DNA of 20,248 nucleotides from JBFJVZ01 sp041623895 (GCA_041623895.1 JBFJVZ010000086.1:1-20248), one strand, 5' to 3'; counted from the first letter of the stretch, positions 1 through 7,947 are shown. Program-made: numbers and translations. Notes: generated by a model from the letters alone, not told the origin.

Positions 1-3
1 ACC

Positions 4-71
4 AATAAATTCACAGCCTCTCCGTGAACGAACGTTCCTTTACGATTCGTTTGCGGAGCAAACGACGACTT
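4..71. repeat. 68-bp palindromic repeat, copy A (left edge)
   Basis: The left arm at 4-24 and right arm at 54-71 are exact reverse complements of 20111-20131 and 20064-20081. The arms meet the 29-bp core through CTCCG (20-24) and CGGAG (54-58), so the unit can fold as a hairpin with the core as its loop. The core at 25-53 matches 20082-20110 in the same orientation (25 of 29 positions by eye), although the arms are inverted. No coding role is visible. Confidence 0.85.
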
Positions 72-209
72 AGATGTAGGGTGGGTCAGGCAGGCAGATC
101 CATAGGATTCGTTTGCCAAGATAAAGAATCCTGTTCCGTCACCGATTGTGGTGGATGTGGCAACGGCCGGCGCCGACCCACCCCTGTCTTTGAATTCATG
201 AAAGTCGGC
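72..209. other. Intergenic stretch with small inverted repeats
   Basis: This lies downstream of the minus-strand binding-protein gene. It holds two inverted pairs: GGGTGGGTC at 79-87 with GACCCACCC at 175-183, and AGGATTC at 104-110 with GAATCCT at 126-132. The second could form a hairpin in the 3' end of the minus-strand transcript, but no U-rich tail follows it, so I do not call a terminator. It may be decayed repeat sequence. I see no convincing gene here. Confidence 0.4.
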
Positions 210-1271
210 TTACTCCCGCGTCTGCAGCGCCGGATCTTTTTCGGCGTCGGCTTTGTAATACAACTTTGACGGAATCAAGATCTCTTGGGGCACATCGTCT
301 CCGTCAAAATATTTCATGATCATTTCAACAGTCTTGCGGCCCATTTGATCGGGGAACTGAATCGGATCGCACAAAATCTTGCCTTCCAAGATCGCCAGCT
401 TGCCGGCCTTTTCGCCATCGAAACCGATGATCGTGATTTGATCTTGTTTGTTGGCCTCTTCCAGGGCAGAACGCGCGCCCAGCGCCGAGGGGTCGTTAAT
501 GGCAAAAATCGCCGACAGGTCATCATGGGCAACAATCGCGTCTTTGCTGACCGCGTAACCTGCCTCCCGTGAACCTCGTCCGTCCAGTGTGGCCACGACT
601 TCGATCTTTGCCTCGGGGTTGTCGGCATTGTGGGCATCGACAATTTCGGTAAAGCCTTGAACTCGCAACAAACACGATTGCGCATCCGGTTTGTGAATGA
701 TCAGCACTTTGCCACCCGACTTGCCCAGCAGCTTCACCATCGCTTCCCCCGCCAGCTTGCCACCTTGCAAATTGTCGGTGGCAATGTGGCATTCCACTTT
801 GCCTTCATCTCCGTCGTATCCGGTGTCGTTGGTGAACACGGGGATGCCGGCATCGTTCGCTTTCTTGATCGCCTGGCCAATCGATTTTGGATCGCAGGGT
901 GTGAGCACGATCGCCGAGACTCGCTTGACGATAAAGTCGTCGATCTGGTTGAACTGTTTGCTCACATCATCATCACCGGAGACAACCATCACGTCGTACC
1001 CGTATTTAGCTGCCTCCTCCGTCATCGCATCACCGATGACTTTAAAGAAGGGATTCGTCAACGACATCGTGGTGTAGCCAATCGTGCCCTTGGATTGGGT
1101 TGCTTCGCCCGAGTCGGCATCTGCGGCCGGCGATGTCCCGCCGCCGCTACGATCGGCATCCGGCGTCGATTTGGAACCGCAACCACTGACACAGGTCGCC
1201 AGTAAAAGTAAAGCAACACTGCATCGTGCGATGTCGTTTGCCAGCCCCAACAATGAATAAGAATGTTTCAC
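210..1271 (-). CDS. Sugar-type ABC transporter substrate-binding lipoprotein
   Basis: This is a 353-residue periplasmic binding protein of the ribose/galactose type (Peripla_BP_4, RbsB-like). It begins with a hydrophobic signal and a lipobox-like VSGC with Cys31, so it is probably a lipoprotein. A Gly/Ser/Asp-rich linker follows. The mature domain opens with GTIGYTTMSLTNPFF, the usual first strand and ligand loop of the family, and carries the VVSGDDD, IVLTPCDP, FAINDPSALGA and IIGFDG segments typical of it. The start is GTG at 1269-1271, the only sensible start before the signal peptide. It lies 36 bp downstream of the shikimate-dehydrogenase-like gene and may share its transcript. No permease or ATPase gene is next to it, so it may feed a distant transporter or act as a sensor. 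The ligand is unknown; the family assignment is firm. Confidence 0.9.
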   Translation of the reverse strand: MKHSYSLLGLANDIARCSVALLLLATCVSGCGSKSTPDADRSGGGTSPAADADSGEATQSKGTIGYTTMSLTNPFFKVIGDAMTEEAAKYGYDVMVVSGDDDVSKQFNQIDDFIVKRVSAIVLTPCDPKSIGQAIKKANDAGIPVFTNDTGYDGDEGKVECHIATDNLQGGKLAGEAMVKLLGKSGGKVLIIHKPDAQSCLLRVQGFTEIVDAHNADNPEAKIEVVATLDGRGSREAGYAVSKDAIVAHDDLSAIFAINDPSALGARSALEEANKQDQITIIGFDGEKAGKLAILEGKILCDPIQFPDQMGRKTVEMIMKYFDGDDVPQEILIPSKLYYKADAEKDPALQTRE

Positions 1272-1307
1272 GATTTCATCCGGTAAGAGAAGAAGAGTTG
1301 ATGTTGA

Positions 1308-2165
1308 TCAAGCAAGCCCGAGCACGCTGATCACACGGTCTCGCATGACCGCCCGTTCCGCGTCGACCCCCGTCCAATATTTGATGCCGATGACACCTTG
1401 ATTGACAAGCATCCCCAGTCCGTCAATCACGGTACAACCGCGCGACTGGGCGTCAACAACCAGGTTGGTGCGCAGCGGATTGGGAATCACGTCGGCGACC
1501 ACCATCTTTGCTTCCAATGATTGAACATCCAGATCCAGGCGGGCCGCGGTATCGGGGGCCAAGCCAATCGAAGTTGCGTTGACGACGATATCCGCGTCCT
1601 TCGGCACCGCATAAGTGCCTTGCCAAGGAACGTACTGGGCGCTGGCCGGCGTTTTTTCATTCAGCATTGAGACCAGGTCGCCGCCGCGATCCGGATTCCG
1701 ATTGACCACGATTACTTTTGACAGTCCGGCTAAAGCGACTTCGACTCCGATCGCGCGGGCGGCGCCGCCGGCGCCGAACATCACCAATGTCTTGCCGCCA
1801 GGATCAATTTTTTCCTGGAGCGATTTCAAGAAGCCTTTGCCGTCCGTGTTTTCGCCAATGTACTTTCCCTGGCGGCGGACGACGCAGTTAACCGCTTGCA
1901 TGATCGAGGCCGATTCGCCCAAACCATCCAGGTGCTGGATCACTTTGACCTTGTGCGGCAGTGAGCAGTTGAAGCCGGCAAAATTCATCGCCCGCGCGCC
2001 GCGAACTGCATCGGCCAGTTTCTCGGGCGGCACCTCCAAGTTGATGTACCGCCAGGGCAAACCATGGTGATCATACGCCGCTTCGATCATTTCGACCGTC
2101 GGGTTATCCCCGGCCGGCTGCGAAAACGACGCCGTGATTTCTTTCAGAAAACTGACTTGGCCCAC
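1308..2165 (-). CDS. aroE: Shikimate dehydrogenase family protein (AroE-like)
   Basis: This 285-residue protein has the AroE layout. AroE reduces 3-dehydroshikimate to shikimate with NADPH. The N-terminal substrate domain has ASFS, equivalent to the paired substrate-binding serines, then FNCSLPHK, equivalent to NVTxPxK with the catalytic lysine. AVNC and GENTDGKGF follow, the latter with the conserved Asp. The dinucleotide fold starts at MFGAGGAARA. NRNPDRG follows the second strand, and the end reads GLGMLVNQGVIGIKYWTG, as in AroE. Length is normal. The segment after the serines reads QPAGDNPT where the family usually has SPxxHN, a clear local departure. The start is GTG at 2163-2165. It is divergent from the heme dehydrogenase and upstream of a sugar-binding lipoprotein, so a quinate/shikimate or polyol catabolic role is an alternative to aromatic amino acid biosynthesis. 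Confidence 0.85.
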   Translation of the reverse strand: MGQVSFLKEITASFSQPAGDNPTVEMIEAAYDHHGLPWRYINLEVPPEKLADAVRGARAMNFAGFNCSLPHKVKVIQHLDGLGESASIMQAVNCVVRRQGKYIGENTDGKGFLKSLQEKIDPGGKTLVMFGAGGAARAIGVEVALAGLSKVIVVNRNPDRGGDLVSMLNEKTPASAQYVPWQGTYAVPKDADIVVNATSIGLAPDTAARLDLDVQSLEAKMVVADVIPNPLRTNLVVDAQSRGCTVIDGLGMLVNQGVIGIKYWTGVDAERAVMRDRVISVLGLA

Positions 2166-2330
2166 GAAACACTCGACTCCAGAGAAAAAACCGTTCCCAT
2201 TACCGGACCCACATGGTAAACGTTCCCGGCCGCAAAGTCATCGACCGCGCGGAGTGGTTATGATGTGGCTTTTGGCTTTTTCAATGCCTCTCCGCACCTA
2301 AAAGCTTACGCCACCATAGGTTCGACTTTG
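2166..2330. promoter_or_regulatory. Divergent intergenic region
   Basis: Any promoters for the minus-strand AroE-like/binding-protein pair and the plus-strand dehydrogenase/isomerase pair must lie in or near this gap. I find no clear -10/-35 pair and no strong operator. An in-frame GTG at 2265 could lengthen the plus-strand protein by 22 residues, but the signal peptide begins at the ATG at 2331. Confidence 0.4.
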
Positions 2331-5300
2331 ATGCGTTTTTGCCTTGCCCTCGCACTGCTGCATGTTTCACCGCTTATTGTTTTGGCCCAGCAAAGAGAAC
2401 CTGATCTTTCCCGTGCGGGGAACGAACAGGTTGCCGAAATCATGAGGACGCGACCGGGCCGCGGCGTGATGTCGGATGGTTCCGATCCGACGCCAGCCGC
2501 TGTTGCCGTAAAGCAATTCAAGATGCGTGACGGCTTGCAGATTCAACTGGTCGCCAGCGAGCCGATCGTCTCGCAGCCGCTATTTCTTTCCTGGGACTCA
2601 CGCGGTCGGATGTGGGTGGTGCAGTATCGCCAATACCAGTTTCCGGCTGGGTTGAAGATCGTTCGTTACGACCAACATCTGCGCGCCGTGTTTGACAAAG
2701 TCCCCGATCCGCCGCCCCATGGAACACCCGGTGCCGACAAGATCACCGTGCACGAAGACACCGACGGCGATGGCCTTTACGATCAACACAAAGACGTCCT
2801 GACGGGACTGAACATTGTCAGCTCCGTGGCCATCGGTCGCGGCGGCATCTGGGTCTTGAATCCGCCCTATTTGCTGTTTTACCCCGATGCGGATCGTGAC
2901 GACGTGCCCGATGGTGACCCCGAAGTACAGTTGACGGGGTTCGGTCTGCAGGACACGCACTCGGTTGCCAACAGTTTGATGTTCGGCCCCGATGGCTGGC
3001 TGTATGCGGTCAACGGCAGCACGACGATCGGTGATGTCAGTTCGGCGGTCAGCAAAGGCGTTCGCTTCCAGGGCCAATGTGTGTGGCGTTTTCACCCCAA
3101 TACAAAAGTATTTGAGATCTACGCTGAGGGCGGCGGCAACACCTTTAGTTTGGATATCGATTCAGCGGGCCGCGTGTTCACCGGCACCAACGGCGGCAAC
3201 ACACGCGGTTGGTATTTTCCACAAGGCAGTTATTCGGAAAAGAATTGGGGCAAGCACGGACCGCTGACCAATCCGTATGCATTCGGCTTTTTCCGGCCCA
3301 TGAAGTTCGAGGGCGATGGACGGCGATTTCCGCAAGCGTTCTGTATTTACGAAGGCGGTTTATTGCCCGACGACTATGACGGAACGATCGTGGCACCCAA
3401 CGCGATGCAAAATCTAATTTGGAATAGTCGTCGCTACCGCGATGGGTCGACCTATCGAACGGTGGACGAAGCCAATATTGCCGAAAGCCCCGATCGTTGG
3501 TTTCGCCCCGTTTACGGCGGTGTCGGACCCGACGGCGCGATCTACGTGGCCGATTGGTATGACACGCGGCTCAGTCACGTCAGCCCGATCGATGATTGGC
3601 ACAAAGACAGCGGCCGTGTTTATCGCATCGTGCCGGAGGGCAAACAAGCGGTTTACCGCGCAGGCGACTTGCACCAGCTACCGGGCAGCGAACTGGTCGG
3701 CTTATTCAAACATCCCAACAAATGGGTGCGGCAGCGAGCAACATTGGAACTTGGCTGGCGGAATGACAAGACCGTCGTGCCCAGACTGTTGGCTTTGGCC
3801 GAACTGGGCAAGCTGGAAGCCTTGTGGACGCTAAATCTGATGGGCGAATTGACAACAGATCGAGCCGTCAACTGGCTGACCAATTCCAATCCCGACTTTC
3901 GCCGTTGGGTGGTCCGTTTGCTGGGCGATCGACACGAAGGCCATCCGGCTTTGGTCTCGCTGGCTCAAAACGAAACTCAAGTCCAAGGTCGCAGCCAACT
4001 TGCCGCCACCGCCAAACGCGTGCCCCCTGAGTTTGGCGTCGCGATTGCTCGCCAATTGCTAACGCACGATGAAGACGCGGATGACCCACACATGCCACTG
4101 ATGATTTGGTGGGCGATCGAAGGTCACGCCGAGGCGTGGACTGAAATCGAATCGATGCTGAGCGATGCCGACGTCTGGCAATTGCCGATCTTCAAAGCTC
4201 ACATCACCAGTCGTCTGATGCAACGTTACGCCGCGGCGGGAACGTCGCTAGATTTGGAACATTGCGCACGGCTGCTGGAAATCGCGCCGGATGATGCGTC
4301 GCGAGATCAGCTGATATTGGGCTTGAACCGCGCATTCCAGGGTCAATCCATCCCAGCACTTCCGGATTCGCTGGCAGCTGCGCTTGACCAATACCAGGCC
4401 AAGCTGGGCAATGACGGATTGGTGCTGGCCATTCGGCAAGGAAAAACCGAAGCAGTCGATCAGGCGATCAAACTGCTGAGTGATCGATCGGCCGACTTGG
4501 GGATGCAAGTTGCCCTCGCAAAAGTCTTCGGCGAAGTACGTCACCCCAAAGTCGTCAAGACTCTGATCGATCTTGCCGTCGGTCGCGCTAGCAACGAAGC
4601 CGCCTTGCGGCGCGTCGCCATGCGCTCCCTCGGTCAATACGACGATGATTCGATTCCCACATCGCTGGTCAAGTCGTTCGGCGGCAGCATCTCCGGTGAA
4701 CATGGGCTGCGTGCCACGGCAAGCCGCACGCTGGCCAGTCGACCGGCGTGGGCCAAAGTTTTGCTGGCGGAGTTAAACGCTTGGCGCGTTCGCGTCGACC
4801 AGATCCCGCCCGATGTCAGGCAGCAGCTGCGGACTTACGAACAGCCCGACATCATTGCGGCTGTCAACCAGGCCTTTGGTAAAGCGCTCGACATCGCGTC
4901 GCCGGAAAAGGTCGCGGAAATGAAGCGACTGAAGCTGGTCGTCACGGAAAAACCGGGCGACCCGACAGCGGGTAAAGAACATTTCACCAAGCGCTGCGGC
5001 AATTGCCACCAGCTATTCGGCGAAGGAAAAAAAGTGGGCCCGCCGTTGGATGGATACGAACGCGGCAACGTCATGTTCTGGCTCAATTCGATTGTCGAAC
5101 CGAGTCTAGAGATTCGTGAGGGATTCCAGTCATACCTGGCAGTTACCTTGGACGGACGCGCGATCAACGGCATGATCGCGGCCCAGGATCCAAAGACCGT
5201 GACACTGCGAAATGCCGACAACCAAACGGTCGTTCTCAGCCGGGACGAGATTGAAGAACTGAAAGCTTTGAAGACTTCACTGATGCCGACGGATGTCCTG

Positions 5301-5366
5301 AAAGACATGGATGACCAACAGATCCGCGACTTGTTCGCCTATTTGTCTCTGGGAGCCAAGAAATGA
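2331..5366 (+). CDS. PVC-type secreted c-type heme dehydrogenase with HEAT-like repeats
   Basis: This 1011-residue protein belongs to the planctomycete 'membrane-bound dehydrogenase' group (beta-propeller part resembling TIGR02604, heme part resembling TIGR02603). I choose ATG 2331 because MRFCLALALLHVSPLIVLAQ is a good signal peptide; an in-frame GTG at 2265 would place 22 odd residues before it. The propeller-like part covers roughly residues 60-440 and has two DxDxDG-like calcium loops near residues 143 (DTDGDG) and 186 (DADRDD). It ends in GPDGAIYVADWYD and GRVYRI. HEAT-like helical repeats run from about 458 to 830. The C-terminal cytochrome c domain has CGNCH at about 889-893, followed by GPPLDGY and NSIVEPSLEIREGF. 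It probably oxidises a sugar or polyol and passes electrons to the heme. The stop overlaps the next start. The substrate is unknown. Confidence 0.88.
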   Translation: MRFCLALALLHVSPLIVLAQQREPDLSRAGNEQVAEIMRTRPGRGVMSDGSDPTPAAVAVKQFKMRDGLQIQLVASEPIVSQPLFLSWDSRGRMWVVQYRQYQFPAGLKIVRYDQHLRAVFDKVPDPPPHGTPGADKITVHEDTDGDGLYDQHKDVLTGLNIVSSVAIGRGGIWVLNPPYLLFYPDADRDDVPDGDPEVQLTGFGLQDTHSVANSLMFGPDGWLYAVNGSTTIGDVSSAVSKGVRFQGQCVWRFHPNTKVFEIYAEGGGNTFSLDIDSAGRVFTGTNGGNTRGWYFPQGSYSEKNWGKHGPLTNPYAFGFFRPMKFEGDGRRFPQAFCIYEGGLLPDDYDGTIVAPNAMQNLIWNSRRYRDGSTYRTVDEANIAESPDRWFRPVYGGVGPDGAIYVADWYDTRLSHVSPIDDWHKDSGRVYRIVPEGKQAVYRAGDLHQLPGSELVGLFKHPNKWVRQRATLELGWRNDKTVVPRLLALAELGKLEALWTLNLMGELTTDRAVNWLTNSNPDFRRWVVRLLGDRHEGHPALVSLAQNETQVQGRSQLAATAKRVPPEFGVAIARQLLTHDEDADDPHMPLMIWWAIEGHAEAWTEIESMLSDADVWQLPIFKAHITSRLMQRYAAAGTSLDLEHCARLLEIAPDDASRDQLILGLNRAFQGQSIPALPDSLAAALDQYQAKLGNDGLVLAIRQGKTEAVDQAIKLLSDRSADLGMQVALAKVFGEVRHPKVVKTLIDLAVGRASNEAALRRVAMRSLGQYDDDSIPTSLVKSFGGSISGEHGLRATASRTLASRPAWAKVLLAELNAWRVRVDQIPPDVRQQLRTYEQPDIIAAVNQAFGKALDIASPEKVAEMKRLKLVVTEKPGDPTAGKEHFTKRCGNCHQLFGEGKKVGPPLDGYERGNVMFWLNSIVEPSLEIREGFQSYLAVTLDGRAINGMIAAQDPKTVTLRNADNQTVVLSRDEIEELKALKTSLMPTDVLKDMDDQQIRDLFAYLSLGAKK

Positions 5367-6262
5367 GCCGATCCGATTTCCATATCACGCGACGCGGCTT
5401 CATGGCGGCAACGTCGTCGCTAATCGCAGCACAGGCACTGGCCCAAGCCCCTGACGATTCACCAAAGAATGCCTTATGCGTGTTCACAAAGCCGTTTAAT
5501 TCGTTGTCATTCGATCAGCTTGCGGACAAGGTCGCGGAGCTTGGCTTCGACGGCATCGAAGCACCGATTCGCTCTGGCGGCCACGTCGAACCGAGCCAGG
5601 TGGAGGACCGGTTGCCGGAATTGGTGGAAGCACTCGCCAAACGCAAACTGGAAATCACCGTGCTGACTTCCGACGTCAACGATCCAAACGATCCGCTGAC
5701 CAAACGAGTGCTGCGAACAGCGGCGACGTTGGGAATCAAACGATATCGGATGAAGTACTTCAAATATGTCTTAAGCGAACCAATTAGCGATCAGCTTAAG
5801 CTGTGGCGGCCGCAGTTGCGTGACCTGGCCGCCATGAATCACGATTACGGGATTCAAGGTCTGTACCAAAACCACGCCGGCACCAGTTACATGGGAGCCG
5901 CATTGTGGGACTTAAAAGAAATCCTTCGTGACATTCCGGTCGGAGACATCGGGGTCGCTTATGACATTCGCCACGCCACGGTCGAAGGCGCCAACAGCTG
6001 GCCGGTCACGCTGGATGCAATCCGCCCGCATATCGCTGCTGTGTACGTCAAAGACTTTCAATGGAAGGGCAAAAAAGTCGAAAACGTGCCGCTGGGTGAA
6101 GGAAACATCAGTCCGACGTTCTTTCAGATGTTGGCGAAAACTGAATTCAGCGGCCCGATTTCATTGCACGAAGAATACCTCGATCACCGCAAACCGGAAC
6201 TCGTGCCCCAACACTGGGCAGCGATCAAGAAAGACCTGACGACACTGCGCCAATGGCTATAG
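5363..6262 (+). CDS. Tat-exported sugar phosphate isomerase/epimerase-like TIM-barrel protein
   Basis: This 299-residue protein is of the xylose-isomerase-like TIM barrel family (AP_endonuc_2). It starts with ITRRGFMAATSSLIAAQALA, a clear twin-arginine signal, so it folds in the cytoplasm and is exported. Barrel motifs include ELGFDGIEAPI, VAYDIRHATVEG (a likely metal-binding Asp/His pair) and a final PISLHEEY with a likely metal-ligand Glu. Its ATG overlaps the dehydrogenase stop as ATGA (5363-5366), so the two are translationally coupled and probably act on the same exported pathway. Length and C-terminus look complete. The stop TAG at 6260-6262 is also the start of TAGAGCATTT, which resembles the end of the palindromic element at 6451-6556. 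The exact substrate is unknown. Confidence 0.9.
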   Translation: MSRSDFHITRRGFMAATSSLIAAQALAQAPDDSPKNALCVFTKPFNSLSFDQLADKVAELGFDGIEAPIRSGGHVEPSQVEDRLPELVEALAKRKLEITVLTSDVNDPNDPLTKRVLRTAATLGIKRYRMKYFKYVLSEPISDQLKLWRPQLRDLAAMNHDYGIQGLYQNHAGTSYMGAALWDLKEILRDIPVGDIGVAYDIRHATVEGANSWPVTLDAIRPHIAAVYVKDFQWKGKKVENVPLGEGNISPTFFQMLAKTEFSGPISLHEEYLDHRKPELVPQHWAAIKKDLTTLRQWL

Positions 6263-6285
6263 AGCATTTCCAATGACTGCTTTGG

Positions 6286-6438
6286 ATGGCTGCGCCGCAA
6301 GTCGTGATCGACGTTTACGACGACGCGTTCTACATCGACCACACAACCGGGCGAATACGTCGAAAAGTCCAGGACCACATCGATCGGCCGCAAGTGAATG
6401 CCCGGTATCGCTCGGCCTTACGTAAGTCCAATGGCTAA
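6286..6438 (+). CDS. Possible 50-aa ORF or gene remnant
   Basis: An ATG-initiated 50-codon frame reads MAAPQVVIDVYDDAFYIDHT and continues with basic residues to SNG before TAA at 6436-6438. The start of the peptide looks protein-like (alternating V/I/Y/F with D), but there is no Shine-Dalgarno and I recognise no family. It lies between a solitary element end at 6260 and the full element at 6451. It may be a fragment of a lost gene or chance. Confidence 0.22.
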   Translation: MAAPQVVIDVYDDAFYIDHTTGRIRRKVQDHIDRPQVNARYRSALRKSNG

Positions 6439-6450
6439 CGGGTAGATTTT

Positions 6451-6556
6451 TAGAGCAATTTCATCATTGATGTGGGATCATCGGTAGGCCAGGACTTGTC
6501 CTGGCGCCTGATTGCCAGGACAAGTCCTGGCCTACGAGATATCTGAAAATGCTCTA
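6451..6556. mobile_element. MITE-like palindromic element, type 1, copy 1
   Basis: The element is 106 bp. Its 13-bp terminal inverted repeats are TAGAGCAATTTCA (6451-6463) and TGAAAATGCTCTA (6544-6556), matching at 12 of 13. Inside is a perfect 22-bp stem, 6484-6505 with 6514-6535, and an 8-nt loop. Each arm contains CCAGGACTTGTCCTGG or its complement, nearly palindromic itself, so a cruciform is possible. It has no ORF, so any movement needs a transposase elsewhere. The TA at both ends fits a TA target duplication. Confidence 0.8.
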
Positions 6557-6694
6557 GCGTGTGGTCCCGGCCAACGAGTATCGCTGATTGCGTTGCCGCG
6601 CGAATGCAGATAGCCTGATCTGAACGAAAGGACGGGAGCATTCTGAAGCTGCACCCGTCCTGAGGCTTGGATCAAGAAGCGGATGTATACGTGC

Positions 6695-6699
6695 GGAGG
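6695..6699 (+). promoter_or_regulatory. Ribosome binding site of the TerB-like gene
   Basis: A perfect GGAGG with 6-nt spacing to ATG 6706. It decides the start over ATG 6703 and over non-ATG starts further upstream. Confidence 0.7.
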
Positions 6700-6705
6700 T
6701 TTATG

Positions 6706-7083
6706 ATGGAAACGATGCGCAAGGTCGAGATTCTACGCGCAGCCTGCTGCGTCGCCGGCATCGACGGCGCAGCGGATGAGAAGGAACTCGCAGTGCTTAG
6801 AGAATTGGCCGAAGATGTCGGCGTTGGACAGGCGTCACTGGGAGCGATGATCGAGCGCGCCGAGAACGACCAGGCGTTTTTTCAGGAACAGTTTCGCGTT
6901 CTCAAGGCCGAGCCCAAGGAGACCCTGGAGTTGCTGCTGGGCGTCGCTCTAGCGGACGGTCGCCTGGGCAATCGTGAATCGCAAGTCCTGAGACTCCTGG
7001 CTTTGCGGCTGGACGTCGACGGCGATCGCTTTGATCGCTGGTTCGACAAGATTAAGAGCCGCCTACGCTCAAAGCGGCAATAG
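6706..7083 (+). CDS. TerB-like protein
   Basis: This all-helical protein of 125 residues resembles the TerB/TerB-like fold (tellurite resistance protein B family, also found in DjlA). The family signature is two acidic helical repeats, each with a hydrophobic-A-x-A-DG core: ILRAACCVAGIDGAADEKEL and LLLGVALADGRLGNRESQVL. These Asp/Glu positions are the likely metal sites. Start choice: GGAGG at 6695-6699 sits 6 nt before ATG 6706; the preceding ATG at 6703 is only 3 nt away. No signal peptide, so it is cytoplasmic. It lies between inverted copies of the type 1 element and upstream of a small membrane protein. No other ter genes are nearby, so tellurite resistance should not be assumed. Confidence 0.78.
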   Translation: METMRKVEILRAACCVAGIDGAADEKELAVLRELAEDVGVGQASLGAMIERAENDQAFFQEQFRVLKAEPKETLELLLGVALADGRLGNRESQVLRLLALRLDVDGDRFDRWFDKIKSRLRSKRQ

Positions 7084-7163
7084 ATTGCTGGCGGACAAAC
7101 GAGACACTAAGCCGACGAATTCCGAGATTGCCTCGCTTGGCCACACTGCTTTTTGCGGGAGCC

Positions 7164-7223
7164 ATGCTGGCGACGTTGCTGATCATTGTGATCGTGTTTT
7201 GTGTTTTGACGGATACGACATGA
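7164..7223 (+). CDS. Possible 19-aa single-pass membrane peptide
   Basis: A short frame reads MLATLLIIVIVFCVLTDTT then TGA. It is open upstream past 7080, where in-frame TTG codons at 7128 and 7137 could give a slightly longer product with a basic N-terminus (RLPRLATLLFAGA) before the helix, a positive-inside arrangement. It ends 7 bp before the next start, so it could be coupled to it. The ribosome site is poor. I hold it as a candidate only. Confidence 0.25.
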   Translation: MLATLLIIVIVFCVLTDTT

Positions 7224-7230
7224 GACGAAC

Positions 7231-7677
7231 ATGACGAACGTGGATGACACAAAGCAAACCGCCGGGGTCGGCTATATCTTGCTCTCCTTTGCCCTCTGGA
7301 TGATGGTCGAGTTTGTGACAGTGTGGCAGGCAAAAATGGACGAATGGATGTCGCTGATGCCTTGGGTGCTGATTCAATACTTGGCCATCATCATGGTGTT
7401 CTGGTATTTCATTTTCCGTAGGAATTGGTCGGAGAGAAATGTCCTGTTGCTGATGCTCACCGTGATGTACGTGTTCGAGTTTCTTTGGCAGACACCGTTT
7501 CTGCGAAACCCCGTGACATTCATACCCGGATCACTGCTGCTCGCCAGTATTTGGGGTTTCCTTACCTTCTTTCCCTGGTGGCTCAGCCAGCGCACACTCA
7601 GACGGCACAAACTTCAAGCCGTCGCGTGCATACTATGGATTCCTGTTGGCTTCATCATCGCCTGCTTTATGGCCTGA
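7231..7677 (+). CDS. Small four-helix membrane protein, unknown function
   Basis: This 148-residue protein has about four hydrophobic helices: near residues 13-33 (YILLSFALWMMVEFVTVW), 42-62 (LMPWVLIQYLAIIMVFWYFI), 71-85 (LLLMLTVMYVFEFLW) and 95-115, with a last hydrophobic stretch at the C-terminus. It is rich in Trp and Phe. Short basic loops (RRNWSER, RTLRRHK) suggest cytoplasmic loops. I recognise no family. It follows the TerB-like gene at short distance and the two may be co-transcribed; both are bracketed by inverted type 1 elements. The coding frame is convincing from its hydrophobic pattern, but the function is unknown. Confidence 0.65.
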   Translation: MTNVDDTKQTAGVGYILLSFALWMMVEFVTVWQAKMDEWMSLMPWVLIQYLAIIMVFWYFIFRRNWSERNVLLLMLTVMYVFEFLWQTPFLRNPVTFIPGSLLLASIWGFLTFFPWWLSQRTLRRHKLQAVACILWIPVGFIIACFMA

Positions 7678-7828
7678 GATGGCAAACGCGGGAGCCGCCA
7701 ATCAATTTGGTGCTTGACCGCCAGTCGCTACATCCTATTGCCGTTATCGCCGAAGAAAAATTGCCCGCACCGCACCTAATCAAGTGCCGTGGCGTTAACA
7801 TGGCGCATAGACGATTCGTCAAACCTAA

Positions 7829-7854
7829 TCCAACCAGCTTATTGCGATTCTCAG
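7829..7854 (+). repeat. 26-bp direct repeat, left copy
   Basis: Identical to 7948-7973 and 119 bp away. Its last bases, TCAG, run straight into the body of the type 1 element, where the expected TAGAGCATTT terminus is missing or strongly altered. Confidence 0.85.
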
Positions 7855-7946
7855 ATATCTCGTAGGCCAGGACTTGTCCTGGCAATGAGGCGCCAGGACA
7901 AGTCCTGGCCTACCGAAGATCCCACATCAATGATGAAAATGCGCTA
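7851..7946. mobile_element. MITE-like palindromic element, type 1, copy 2 (inverted, left end altered)
   Basis: This is the reverse complement of 6451-6556 with few changes. The 22-bp stem is perfect (7862-7883 with 7892-7913) and the 8-nt loop differs at one base from the other copy's complement. The right terminus is TGAAAATGCGCTA (7934-7946), followed by G to make CTAG. The left terminus is not intact: where TAGAGCATTTTCAG is expected, the sequence belongs to the 26-bp direct repeat. Confidence 0.8.
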
Positions 7947-7947
7947 G

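Noticed and set aside
6706..7083. Tellurite resistance operon
   Set aside because: Only one TerB-like domain is present and no other ter genes are nearby.
6451..7946. Composite transposon
   Set aside because: No transposase or recombinase is encoded between the inverted elements; only a passenger or invertible segment can be considered.
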